Part shown: positions 16,822-24,992 of the stretch, in pieces
Numbering within the stretch: the first letter of the stretch is position 1
Layout: each line of letters starts with the position of its first letter
Assembly (NCBI RefSeq): GCF_022385335.1
Contig: NZ_CP092431.1
Coordinates: 62,001-126,000, forward strand
DNA: 64,000 bases
Direction: 5' to 3'
Source: Streptomyces deccanensis
GTDB lineage: Bacteria > Actinomycetota > Actinomycetes > Streptomycetales > Streptomycetaceae
Position numbers and translations under genes: made by a program
Notes under the pieces: generated by a model
Told to the model about the DNA's origin: nothing
Database searches by the model: none
The model's input: only the letters and a program-made list of their open reading frames with translations

Positions 16822-19167
16822 TCACCGCTCAACCTCCGGTTCCGGTGGGCGCGTTGTCGACGGAGGCTGCCCCGGCGTCGGACGAGCGTCCCGTTCGGCC
16901 ATCGTGAGGACGACCCGGTCCGCGTCCAGGGGCAGGTGGTACGGCTGTACGCCCAGGAGGTCACGGAGTGCCGACCCGATGGCCGCCGCCGGGAGGATCA
17001 CCGGTGGCTCGCCCAGGCCCTTGGCTCCGAACGGTCCGGTGTGCGAGTGGTTGGTCTCGATGAAGAGGGTCTCGATGTGCGGCGGTACGTCGGCGATGGT
17101 CGGAAGACGGTAGTCGTGGAAGTTGCCGTTGACGATGACTCCCCGGTCGTTCGTCCTGAGGTTCTCCGTCAGGGCGTAGCCGATGCCCTGCACGACGCCT
17201 CCCTCGACCTGTCCGCGTGCGCCGACAGGGTTGACCACCCTGCCGACGTCGTGGACGGCGATGAAGTTGAGGACATCGACCCGTCCGGTCTCTTCATCCA
17301 GGGCGATCTCCACGCCGTGGCAGTGGAAGGTGGGCTCACCCAGTCTGAGGAAGCGGGCGCCCCGCAGGTCGGAGCCTTCGACGGGGGCGAGCTCCGCCCG
17401 GTATCGACCGGTCGCGACCACCGGGCCGGAACGCATGTGCGCGGATGCGGACACGTCGGCGATGGTCATGCCGGTCTCCGGTGCGCCCTCGACCTCGACG
17501 CGCCCTTCGCGGAGCACCAGGTCGGCCGGGTCGACCCCGAGCAGTCGTGAGGCTTCGTTCCTGATCTGCTCGGCGACGGCGCGAGCGGCGAGAACCGTGG
17601 CGTTGCCGGTGGCGAACATGGTGCGGCTGCCACGGGAACCCGAGTCGTACGGGGCGTCCCGGGTGCCGCCGGACTTCAGGACGACGCGGTCGGGCCGCAG
17701 CCCGAGTTCTTCGGCGACCATGCTCGGCAGGGCGGTCGAGATGGCGCCGGTCCCGATCTCGGTTCCGCCCGAGGACAGCGTCGCGGTGCCGTCCTCGTGC
17801 AGTTCGACGGTCGCGGCCGACGGTGTGCCGAGGGTGGACCACCATGCGCAGGCGAGCCCGTAGCCGCGTCGTCGGTGGTCGTCCCGGGGGACGTCGGCCT
17901 GGCGCCATTGCCGCAGCCGGCTCTCGACGACGCGCATGCACTCGTCGGTCGTCCCGCGGAGGGTGATGAGCTCACCTGTGGGGCCGCGGTCGCCTTCGCC
18001 GATGAAGTTACGTCGTCGCACCTCTGCGGGGTCCAGCCCGAGCCGCTGGGCGATGTCCTCGATCTGCGCCTCGGCGGCGTAGACCATCTGCGGGCCCGAC
18101 GGGCCGCGGAACGAGCCGGTGGGGCAGGTGTTGGTGTAGACAGCGCGCCCGCGGACGTCCAGGGCGTCGATGCGGTAGGGGCCGGTCGCGTAGAACGCGG
18201 CCATCGAGGTCAGGATGGGCGTGTCCATCGCGTACGCGCCGGCGTCGAGCACGACGTCGCACCTTCGGGCCAGGATGCGGCCCGACTCGTCGACCGCGCT
18301 GGACATGCGCACGATCGAGTTCTCGCGCGGGTTGCCGGTCACCATGTCTTCCGCGCGGGAGCAGACGATCTGGACGGGACGACTGGTGGCCAGGGTCATC
18401 GCGGCCGCCTGGGGCGCGAACAGCAGGTGCAGCTTGCCGCCGAAACCGCCGCCGACGGCGGGCACCCGCACCTCGATCGCGCCGGTGGGCAGGTCGAACA
18501 GCTCGGCGAGCTGGGCCCGTACGCCGAACGGCTGCTGCGTGCTCATGAGCAGCGAGAACCCACCGGGTGCGGGCACGGCGGTCACGGCTCGTGGTTCCAG
18601 ATAGGCCTGGTGCGCCCGGTGCGACTCGATCTCGGTGTGCACCACGGCGTGTGCCGTGGCGAAGACGGCGTCCACGTCACCGCGTGAGATGTGGACGTCC
18701 TCGATGACGTTCGTGTCCCTGTCGTGCACCAGCACCTCGGCGCTCGTCAGGGCCTCGCGGAGGTCGACGACGGGTGTCGTCGCCTCGATGTCGATCTCGA
18801 CCATGCCTGCCGCTCGGCGGGCGACCGCCAGGGACGTGGCCGCGACCATCGCCACGGGTTCGCCGACGAACCTGACCCGGTCACGGGCGAAGATCGGCTG
18901 GTCCTTGACGTAGTTCCCGTAGCGGCGGTCGGTCACGTCCTTCGCCGTCAGCACCTTGACGACGCCGTCGAGCGCCGCTGCCCGGTCGACGTCGATGCCG
19001 CGAATCCGGCCGGCCGCGACGGGCGACTGCACGAGGACGCCGTGGAGCATCCCCGGGAGGCGGATGTCCTCGGTGTAGGTGGTGTGGCCGGTGAGGCGCT
19101 CGACCGCGTCGCGGCGGATGAGCCGGCGGCCGACGTTCTGGTACTGGCCGAAGTCTTTGTCGCTCAT
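16822..19167 (-). CDS. Molybdenum hydroxylase large subunit (xanthine dehydrogenase/CoxL family)
   Basis: A 781-residue molybdopterin-cytosine-dinucleotide subunit of a three-component hydroxylase, the type that hydroxylates N-heteroaromatics, purines or aldehydes using water. Visible motifs are the N-terminal RLIRRDAVERLTGHTTYTED, the cofactor loop VGGGFGGKLH, QGIGYALTEN and the C-terminal FGAKGLGEPP bearing the catalytic Glu. The ATG at 19167 overlaps the Fe-S subunit stop by 4 bases, so it is the last gene of the operon. The aldehyde-oxidase-type substrate cannot be read from sequence; the neighbouring enamidase-like gene favours an N-heteroaromatic acid. Confidence 0.92.
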   Translation of the reverse strand: MSDKDFGQYQNVGRRLIRRDAVERLTGHTTYTEDIRLPGMLHGVLVQSPVAAGRIRGIDVDRAAALDGVVKVLTAKDVTDRRYGNYVKDQPIFARDRVRFVGEPVAMVAATSLAVARRAAGMVEIDIEATTPVVDLREALTSAEVLVHDRDTNVIEDVHISRGDVDAVFATAHAVVHTEIESHRAHQAYLEPRAVTAVPAPGGFSLLMSTQQPFGVRAQLAELFDLPTGAIEVRVPAVGGGFGGKLHLLFAPQAAAMTLATSRPVQIVCSRAEDMVTGNPRENSIVRMSSAVDESGRILARRCDVVLDAGAYAMDTPILTSMAAFYATGPYRIDALDVRGRAVYTNTCPTGSFRGPSGPQMVYAAEAQIEDIAQRLGLDPAEVRRRNFIGEGDRGPTGELITLRGTTDECMRVVESRLRQWRQADVPRDDHRRRGYGLACAWWSTLGTPSAATVELHEDGTATLSSGGTEIGTGAISTALPSMVAEELGLRPDRVVLKSGGTRDAPYDSGSRGSRTMFATGNATVLAARAVAEQIRNEASRLLGVDPADLVLREGRVEVEGAPETGMTIADVSASAHMRSGPVVATGRYRAELAPVEGSDLRGARFLRLGEPTFHCHGVEIALDEETGRVDVLNFIAVHDVGRVVNPVGARGQVEGGVVQGIGYALTENLRTNDRGVIVNGNFHDYRLPTIADVPPHIETLFIETNHSHTGPFGAKGLGEPPVILPAAAIGSALRDLLGVQPYHLPLDADRVVLTMAERDARPTPGQPPSTTRPPEPEVER

Positions 19168-19637
19168 CGTGGTGCCCCGCTCGCTCGCCGGACGGCCTCC
19201 AGGATCGGCAGGTAGCCCGTGCAGCGGCACAGATTGCCGGCGAGCGCCTCCTTGATGTCCTCGTCGGTGGCCGCTCCTGGTTCGGTTCTGGCGAGCAGCG
19301 CGCAGGTCGACATGATGATGCCCGGGCTGCAGAAGCCGCATTGGACGGCGTCGGCCTTCACGAACTCCTCGGCGACGAGCGCGCCGATCCCGCCGGCGGT
19401 GGCGCCTTCGACCGTCTCCACCGCGTGTCCCTCGCATTCCAACGCGTACACGAGGCAGCTGTTGACCGCTTCGCCGTCGACGGTGACGGTGCACGCGCCG
19501 CAGTCGCCCGTGCCGCATCCGAGCTTCGCGCCGGTGAGGCCGCACTCGTACCGCAGGGCGTCCAGGAGCAGCGTGTCGGGCGCGACCGTGATGTCGTGGT
19601 CCGAGCCGTTGACGCGCAGGGTCATGTGTGTGGTCAT
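19164..19637 (-). CDS. Molybdenum hydroxylase 2Fe-2S subunit (CoxS-like)
   Basis: A 157-residue ferredoxin-like protein with two 2Fe-2S clusters. The plant-ferredoxin-type N-terminal ligands are in LGCGTGDCGACTV and NSCL; the C-terminal helical domain supplies QCGFC and NLCRCTGY. It passes electrons from the Mo centre to the FAD subunit. It overlaps both neighbouring operon genes by 4 bases. Length and all eight Cys are as expected. Confidence 0.95.
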   Translation of the reverse strand: MTTHMTLRVNGSDHDITVAPDTLLLDALRYECGLTGAKLGCGTGDCGACTVTVDGEAVNSCLVYALECEGHAVETVEGATAGGIGALVAEEFVKADAVQCGFCSPGIIMSTCALLARTEPGAATDEDIKEALAGNLCRCTGYLPILEAVRRASGAPR

Positions 19638-20524
19638 CGTGGGTGTCCTTCTCGCGCGCGTTCGAGCGCGATGCCGATCGCGCGCTTCGCGAGCACTGGT
19701 AGCACGGTGCGCCGGTGGGCACGTGAGCCCCGGCCGTCGTCGATGGGGGTGGCGGTGTTGAGCACCAGCTGGGCGGCCGCCGCGACGGAGGGTTCGTCCA
19801 ACTCCGTCCCGACGAGCGCGTCGGCGGCTTCGGGGGCCGGCACAGGGGTGGCCGCGGCGGCGCCGAGCGCCACGCGGGCGGCGACGCAGCGGCCGTTCTC
19901 GATCTCCAGATGGACCGCGACGCCGACGACGGCGAGGTCCATCGCGCGACGATAGGTGAAGCGCAGATACGCGGAGGCACCGCGGGACGCGGGAACGATG
20001 ACGCGGGTGAGCAGCTCGTTGGGTTCGCGGACGGTTCGGCCCGGCCCGGTGAAGAAGGCGTGTGCCGGCACCAGTCGGGTCCCGGTGGTGGAAGCGAGTT
20101 CCAGCTGCGCGTGTGCGGCCAGAATCCCGGGGAGGGTGTCGCCCGCCGGTGAGGCCCGGCAGATGTTGCCCCCGATCGTTCCGCGTACGCGGGTCTGCCA
20201 GCCGCCGACGAGCGCCGCTCCGTCGGTGATGGCGTTGGGCGGTACGACGGTCGTCCTGGCCAGCTCCCGCAAGGTGGTGGCGGCGCCGATGGTGAGCGTG
20301 CCGTCCGCGTCGCGACTGATGCCCCGCAGTTCGGAGAGGCCCTTGATGTCGACGATGTCGTGTGCGCGGTCGACCGTGCCGTCGGCACGCAGGACGACGA
20401 GGTCGGTGCCGCCGGCGAGCACCGAGGCCGGGCGGCGGTCCAGCATGGTCAGGGCTTCGGCAAGGTTGTCGGGCCGCCTGTAGCTGCCGACGTCGGGCTC
20501 GGACATCCCCATCCTCGTTGTCAT
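19634..20524 (-). CDS. Molybdenum hydroxylase FAD-binding subunit (CoxM-like)
   Basis: The medium subunit carries an FAD-binding PCMH domain with the flavin signature ASVLAGGTDLV and RGTIGGNICRASPAGD, and a CO-dehydrogenase flavoprotein C-terminal domain. ATG 20524 (MTTRMGMSEPDVGSY) is preferred over 20572 because the family starts close to the YRRPDNLAEAL region. Its stop overlaps the Fe-S subunit start. Order M-S-L matches many actinobacterial three-gene hydroxylases. Confidence 0.92.
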   Translation of the reverse strand: MTTRMGMSEPDVGSYRRPDNLAEALTMLDRRPASVLAGGTDLVVLRADGTVDRAHDIVDIKGLSELRGISRDADGTLTIGAATTLRELARTTVVPPNAITDGAALVGGWQTRVRGTIGGNICRASPAGDTLPGILAAHAQLELASTTGTRLVPAHAFFTGPGRTVREPNELLTRVIVPASRGASAYLRFTYRRAMDLAVVGVAVHLEIENGRCVAARVALGAAAATPVPAPEAADALVGTELDEPSVAAAAQLVLNTATPIDDGRGSRAHRRTVLPVLAKRAIGIALERAREGHPR

Positions 20525-20606
20525 GGCTCCTGTGTGGGGGCCCGTGGTGTCTTGGCGTTGAGCGTTCGGCATGCCGATCCCGTGGGCGCGCGTTGCGGAA
20601 CCGTGG

Positions 20607-21113
20607 TCAGTTCCTGGCGGTTGCGCGGACCGAAGCGGCCAGTGCGACGACCGCTCCTACGTAGCCGTGGTGGCGCAGACCCATGACGGTCGCGTCGCAG
20701 GACTGGGTGAACGTCGAGAGGTGCCCGGTGGCGAAGATGTTGGCGAAGTGCACCTCGGCGAACGGTCTCCCGGTCTCCTCCAGGGCGATGCGAGTCGGGT
20801 CGCCGAATGCCCAGAGGCCGCCGGGGTTGATGAGGTAGCCGTCCATGTCCGGGTTGGCCTCGAGAAAGTCGACGAGGTCGCCTTCGTGGTTGGAGTGGAA
20901 GGCGGTCACGTCGACGCCGATGGCGTCGCCGACTTCGGTGATCAGGTCTTCGAGTGCCTGGAGGGAGGCGATGCTTCCGTAGATGTTCCGGTCGCGCCGC
21001 CCGAGGTTGGTCATGTTCAAGCCGTTGAGCAGCGCGAAACGCAGGCGCCTGCCGTCCTCGGTTCCTGGCGTGCCCTCGGTGTCTGGGGTGCCCGGGGTGT
21101 CCGTGTGGGTCAT
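20607..21113 (-). CDS. AroQ-like (type II 3-dehydroquinate dehydratase family) protein, paralogue 1
   Basis: The 168-residue protein follows the AroQ fold motif by motif: LNGLNMTNLGRRDRNIYG aligns with NGPNLNLLGxRxPxxYG and keeps the lid Arg and Tyr, FHSNHEGDLVDFL with QSNHEGELID, INPGGL with INPGAY, and EVHFANIFA with EVHLSNIHAR (catalytic His). It differs in an acidic 18-residue N-terminal extension and in Gly-Leu after NPG. It lies in a catabolic operon without other shikimate genes, so it is unlikely to make dehydroquinate; a dehydratase or hydratase on a ring-opened acid is more plausible. It ends 82 bp before the CoxM start. Confidence 0.8.
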   Translation of the reverse strand: MTHTDTPGTPDTEGTPGTEDGRRLRFALLNGLNMTNLGRRDRNIYGSIASLQALEDLITEVGDAIGVDVTAFHSNHEGDLVDFLEANPDMDGYLINPGGLWAFGDPTRIALEETGRPFAEVHFANIFATGHLSTFTQSCDATVMGLRHHGYVGAVVALAASVRATARN

Positions 21114-21127
21114 CTGAGGCCTCCGGG

Positions 21128-21649
21128 TCAGCCGTAGAGAGAGCGTGGGTTGCCGTGCGAGCGGTTGATCTCGCTCGTTCCCTCGGGGTCGAGGAAGTCG
21201 GGGTCGTCGAGCGCGAGGGAGAGGGCCACCAGGGCTCCCAGGACGGCGTGCCGGTCGGGCCCGGCGAAGATGCCGGTGACGCTGGGGGCGAAGATCGACT
21301 CGCCTCGGAGCTCCGCCTGGTCGAGATGCAGCTCGATGGCGGGTTTCCTGGCGTCCTTGAGGACGTGTCGCAGGGATTCGCCGACGCGCACCAGGCCGCC
21401 GGGGTTCACGAGGAAGGCGTTGACCTGGCCGGCGTTGGCGTGGACGTACTCCAGCAGCCGGCCCTCGTGGTTGGACCGGACGTGTCGAACCGCGATCCCG
21501 AGGTCGTCGCCCCACGTCCGCAGTTGACGCTCGAAATCGTCGGCAGGCGGGAGCCGCCTGGTGGTGTTGGGGCCGCTCAGGAGGGCGATCTCCCACCGCT
21601 GGTCGGTCGTACGGAGTGTCTTCAGGTCCACGGAGTGTCCTTTGCGCAT
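21128..21649 (-). CDS. AroQ-like protein, divergent paralogue 2
   Basis: A second AroQ-family protein (173 residues) immediately upstream of paralogue 1, 14 bp apart. It keeps SNHEGRLLEYV, VNPGGLVRVGESL and the IELHLDQAE His, but the N-terminal lid segment is SGPNTTRRLPPADDF: the LGxR...YG residues that close over the AroQ active site are missing. It also has an extra C-terminal tail (DPEGTSEINRSHGN). The pair may form a hetero-oligomer or act in successive steps. GTG 21631 is an alternative start. Confidence 0.72.
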   Translation of the reverse strand: MRKGHSVDLKTLRTTDQRWEIALLSGPNTTRRLPPADDFERQLRTWGDDLGIAVRHVRSNHEGRLLEYVHANAGQVNAFLVNPGGLVRVGESLRHVLKDARKPAIELHLDQAELRGESIFAPSVTGIFAGPDRHAVLGALVALSLALDDPDFLDPEGTSEINRSHGNPRSLYG

Positions 21650-21659
21650 CGGGAAGGAG

Positions 21660-22811
21660 TCAGGACCGTCGGGTCGCGAGCCGGGCCGGGGCCGGGGTGT
21701 TGCGGGAACGCAGCGCTCGGACCTCGCCGTCGATGACGACGCCGCCGATGCCGGGGATGTCCCCGCGTTCGATGGCAGAGAGCGCGTCGGTGGCGACGCC
21801 TCCGCTGGGAGGCTGCATGAGGACGAAGTCGGCGGGGCGGCCGATCTCGATGATGCCCTCGGGGCGGCGCAGCACCCGGCCGCTGTTGCCGGTGGCGAGC
21901 GCCAGGGCGTCCGTGGCGCTGAGGCCACCGAGGGAGGAGAACTCGGCGACCGTCTTGATCATGCCGAGCGGCATCACGCCGGTGCCGGTGGGCGAGTCTG
22001 TGGCGATCAGGATGCGGTCCAGTTCGTCGCGCTCCTTGGCGATCTCGAGCATCAGCAGGCTGGAGCGCAGGTTGCCGGCCTGCACCAGCTGGAGCGCTCC
22101 GGGAGCCTCGAAGACGTGCTTGAGGTGCTCGTCCGGGAGGGAGGTCGTGCCGCCGTTGGCGTGGCCGACGATGTCGCAGCCGAGCGCGATGACGTCGTCG
22201 AGTGAGACGGCCGCGGATCCGGGCACGGATGCGCCGCCCGTGTGGTTCATGACGATGAACCCGGCGGCCTGGGCCGCGCGTACGAGCGGGGCTGCCTGCG
22301 ACTGGCTCTCGAAGGCGCCGAATCCCACCTTCGCCAAGCCGACGCGTTCGGCGGCGAGTTCCGCGAAGTCCTCTTCCTTCAGGGAGGGGCTGATGATGAC
22401 CGAGCCGCCGAGTACCTTGACGCCGCCCGGACGGATGTTCTCCCAGGATCGCTGTGCCGCGATCGCGAGGCCTTTGAGGCCGGCGCGGTCGCTGGGACGC
22501 CCGGGCACGTGGATTTCGGAGGCCGACATCATCAGGGTCGTACCGCCGTGCAGGTAGCTCTCGATCCAGCCGACGGTCTGCTGTCGGGGAGTCCAGTCGC
22601 CGAAGGTGACGTGCACGTGGGTGTCGATGAGGCCGGGGGTGAGGATGGCGCCGTTGGCGTCGAGGGTGACGTCGGCGTCGCCGGTTTCACCGTCGGTGCC
22701 GAGCGCCGCGATCCGCCCGTCGACGCAGCGGACCGATTCGATCGCCATGAGCGGGTCACCTAGCCGGCCGCTGACGGCGCCGGCGAGGTTGACGATGTCG
22801 AGGGTGCTCAC
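21660..22811 (-). CDS. Enamidase-like metal-dependent amidohydrolase
   Basis: A 383-residue amidohydrolase with binuclear-metal motifs DTHVHVTFGD (His65, His67), MNHTGG, GHANGG and ATDSPTGTG (Asp). Its C-terminal GDIPGIGGVVIDGEV then RALRSRNTPAP and the LHGGTTLMMSASEIHVPGRP stretch resemble, from memory, the enamidase of Eubacterium barkeri nicotinate fermentation, which opens 1,4,5,6-tetrahydro-6-oxonicotinate to 2-formylglutarate. The GTG start overlaps the DUF1185 stop. With a Mo hydroxylase and an ene-reductase nearby, hydrolytic opening of a reduced N-heterocycle is the natural inference. A generic dihydroorotase-like role remains possible. Confidence 0.75.
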   Translation of the reverse strand: MSTLDIVNLAGAVSGRLGDPLMAIESVRCVDGRIAALGTDGETGDADVTLDANGAILTPGLIDTHVHVTFGDWTPRQQTVGWIESYLHGGTTLMMSASEIHVPGRPSDRAGLKGLAIAAQRSWENIRPGGVKVLGGSVIISPSLKEEDFAELAAERVGLAKVGFGAFESQSQAAPLVRAAQAAGFIVMNHTGGASVPGSAAVSLDDVIALGCDIVGHANGGTTSLPDEHLKHVFEAPGALQLVQAGNLRSSLLMLEIAKERDELDRILIATDSPTGTGVMPLGMIKTVAEFSSLGGLSATDALALATGNSGRVLRRPEGIIEIGRPADFVLMQPPSGGVATDALSAIERGDIPGIGGVVIDGEVRALRSRNTPAPARLATRRS

Positions 22812-23380
22812 TGCTTCTCCTGTTTCCTGACGTCCTCGACCGTCATGCCGCCCACGCGGTCGTTGAGCCGGCCGCGGGAGGAGACGGCGACGATGACGGC
22901 CACCTCGTCCGCGAGCGGCGCGTCGGGGACGAACAGGGTGAAGGCGTCGTAGTGGGAGCGGACCCAGACCTCGTCCTTGTGGGCGAGGGGGACGTCGACC
23001 TGGACCCCGGGGCCGCAGCGCTTGCTGACCGAGGAGATCCACGCCTCGCCGCCCACCGCGTCGCGGACGCCTTTGCCGAACTCGCCGATCTTGTGTGCGA
23101 CGCCGTGCTCGATCTCGCCGTCGGCGCCCACGAGGGATGCCTTGCCGTAGCCCTCGACCTCGAGTCCGAGGGTCTCGGCGGCGGTGGAGGCCAGCAAGCG
23201 CCCGAGCTCGTAGTTGTCGTCGGTGATGGCCGCGAGGTCGTCGGAGTAAGGCCGGCCGGCGTAGGGATTGCTCAGCACGGCGATCGCGGCAGCCTTGACA
23301 AGAGGCCGGTCGGCGTCCTGGCCGCCCTCGGACCGGGTCTCTTCCCGGACGGTCAGGATCTTGCGGATCCGCAGGGTCAT
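22808..23380 (-). CDS. DUF1185 / amino-acid-synthesis family protein (PF06684-like)
   Basis: A 190-residue protein with the family's conserved AAIAVLSNPYAGRPYSDDL, GYGKASLVGADGEIEHG and hydrophobic VAVIVAVSSRGRLNDRVGG blocks. The biochemical function of the family is not established despite its name; members often lie in catabolic clusters next to amidohydrolases. It overlaps the tautomerase and enamidase genes by 4 bases each, so it is co-translated within the operon. Confidence 0.75.
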   Translation of the reverse strand: MTLRIRKILTVREETRSEGGQDADRPLVKAAAIAVLSNPYAGRPYSDDLAAITDDNYELGRLLASTAAETLGLEVEGYGKASLVGADGEIEHGVAHKIGEFGKGVRDAVGGEAWISSVSKRCGPGVQVDVPLAHKDEVWVRSHYDAFTLFVPDAPLADEVAVIVAVSSRGRLNDRVGGMTVEDVRKQEKQ

Positions 23381-23565
23381 CGCTCTTCCTCCAACAGTTC
23401 TGCCGACTTGAACCACTGGGTGGGCTCTATGTCTCGGAAGATCACGTGGACCGTGTCCGGACGCGCGGCGCCGATCTCCACGAAGGCCTCGCAGATGGCT
23501 CGGGCGAGCTTCTCCTTCTGCTCGCGCGAGCGCCCCTCGTACCACGTCACGTCCACCAGCGGCAC
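23377..23565 (-). CDS. 4-oxalocrotonate tautomerase family protein
   Basis: A 62-residue small tautomerase. With GTG 23565 the mature protein begins Pro-Leu-Val-Asp-Val, placing the catalytic Pro directly after the start as the family requires. The longer frame from 23604 would bury this Pro, so the shorter start is chosen. KEKLARAICEAFVEIG and HVIFRDIEPTQWF are typical. First gene of the eight-gene operon; it would isomerise an enol/oxo acid from ring opening. Confidence 0.85.
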   Translation of the reverse strand: MPLVDVTWYEGRSREQKEKLARAICEAFVEIGAARPDTVHVIFRDIEPTQWFKSAELLEEER

Positions 23566-23873
23566 AGCGCTCTCCCATCCGAACGAGCCGCCGGCGCCGA
23601 CCACTTGGGCACCGAACAGATTCTCCTCATGACGTTCCCTTCGGTATCCATGCGGCGCGGGGCGACGAGCACTGACTGCGGACGGACCGACAGCCGGCGC
23701 CCAGGGGGAGATCGTGGGATGTCAGGCCGCGACCACAGCGGTGGTCCCCACCGAGTGGGGGGACGGCCGAGTCCGACCCGCGGTGCAACACAGGATGCCG
23801 CGACAATTGATTCATGAATAGCGCGGAAACTTGTCCAGTATCTTTCAGTTTTTCTTCATGGTAGCGTCGGGGC
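23566..23873. promoter_or_regulatory. Divergent control region between the tautomerase operon and lysR, with a 10-bp palindrome
   Basis: A 308-bp region between the leftward operon and the rightward LysR gene. ATTCATGAAT at 23810-23819 is a perfect palindrome about 55 bases before the LysR start, in AT-rich DNA (to 23865) unlike its surroundings. It is a candidate LysR-type binding site. No gene is seen. Confidence 0.5.
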
Positions 23874-24797
23874 GTGAGGTTCGATCTGCACCGCATGCGG
23901 TTGCTTCGAGAACTGGCGCGACGCGGCACCGTCACCTCGGTGGCCGCCGCCCTGGCCTACAGCCCGTCAGCCGTCTCCCAACAGCTCGCCGTGCTGGAGG
24001 AGGAGATCGGAACGCGGCTTTTCGAGCCGGACGGCCGGCGCATCAGACTCACTGAGCAGGCGCACATCCTCGTCGCCTACACAGCCGCAGTGCTGGAGCA
24101 GCTGGAACGGGCCGAAACGGACATCCTCGCGTCGCTGGACAACGTCGTGGGCACGATCAGACTCGCCACGGTCCAGACCGCCGCGCTCGCACTCGTGCCC
24201 GCGACGCTGACCTCGCTGACGGAAGACCACCCCAGACTCACGGTGCAGTTCACCCAGGCCGAACCCGAAGTCGCGCTCCCCGGTCTGCTGGCCCGCGAGT
24301 TCGATCTGGTCTGCGGCGAGAACTACCTCGACTTTCCGACCAGCCGTTCGAGCGAGATGCACTTCGATGTGGTTGCCGAAGACCCCATCCGCGTCGCGTT
24401 CCTGGACCCGCCCGAGGGACGCGAACCGAGCGAGGCGGTTCTTACGGATCTTGCCGACCACCCCTGGGTTCTGGAGCCAGAAGGCAGTCCAGGGCGCGCC
24501 TGGGCCACGGCCACCTGCCGCCAAGCCGGCTTCGAACCAAGAGTGGCCCACGAGACCTCTGACGTACTGGTGCAGGCGCGGCTCGTCGCGAGTGGCCACG
24601 CGGTGGCGTTCCTGCCGGACCTCACCTGGTTCGACCGTGAGCCGAGTTTCCACCTGCGCCAGATGGCGGCCTCCCACGTGCGGCAGATCGTCACGACCTG
24701 CCGGGTCGGCTCGCACCGCAACCCCGCGCTCGTGGCGGTGCGTGGCGCGCTCCGAGACGCCTATCAGCACAGCAGGCCCAGCATCACCGATCGTTAG
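23874..24797 (+). CDS. LysR-family transcriptional regulator
   Basis: A 307-residue LTTR starting at GTG 23874. Residues 1-60 hold the winged helix-turn-helix (ELARRGTVTSVAAALAYSPSAVSQQLAVLEEEIG), then a linker helix and a two-lobed effector domain (IRLATVQTAALALVPATL). It is divergent from the tautomerase-Mo hydroxylase operon and lies just upstream of the ene-reductase gene, so it probably senses the substrate or an intermediate and controls both. Confidence 0.9.
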   Translation: MRFDLHRMRLLRELARRGTVTSVAAALAYSPSAVSQQLAVLEEEIGTRLFEPDGRRIRLTEQAHILVAYTAAVLEQLERAETDILASLDNVVGTIRLATVQTAALALVPATLTSLTEDHPRLTVQFTQAEPEVALPGLLAREFDLVCGENYLDFPTSRSSEMHFDVVAEDPIRVAFLDPPEGREPSEAVLTDLADHPWVLEPEGSPGRAWATATCRQAGFEPRVAHETSDVLVQARLVASGHAVAFLPDLTWFDREPSFHLRQMAASHVRQIVTTCRVGSHRNPALVAVRGALRDAYQHSRPSITDR

Positions 24798-24992
24798 GGC
24801 CTACAGCTCGCCTACTGACTGGTCCTGCGTTCGGCAGAACGATAAGTATTGCTGCACGGTTCCCTCCACGTTTCCCCGCTTTACCTGGATGGCGGGACGT
24901 GAGTCACTTGGCCTCACGCCGATCGAGAGCCCGGGCTCGGCACTCCGCACAGCCGTGACACCTCAGTCGAGCTCGAGAGCCAGGACTTTGAC

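Noticed and set aside
16822..20388. A 1,188-residue single Mo hydroxylase polypeptide
   Set aside because: The frame upstream of 19167 is the shadow of the Fe-S and FAD subunit genes, which are clear in their own frames.
20607..21649. AroQ-like genes as shikimate pathway genes
   Set aside because: No other shikimate genes are nearby, both proteins depart from AroQ at key motifs, and they are inside a catabolic operon.
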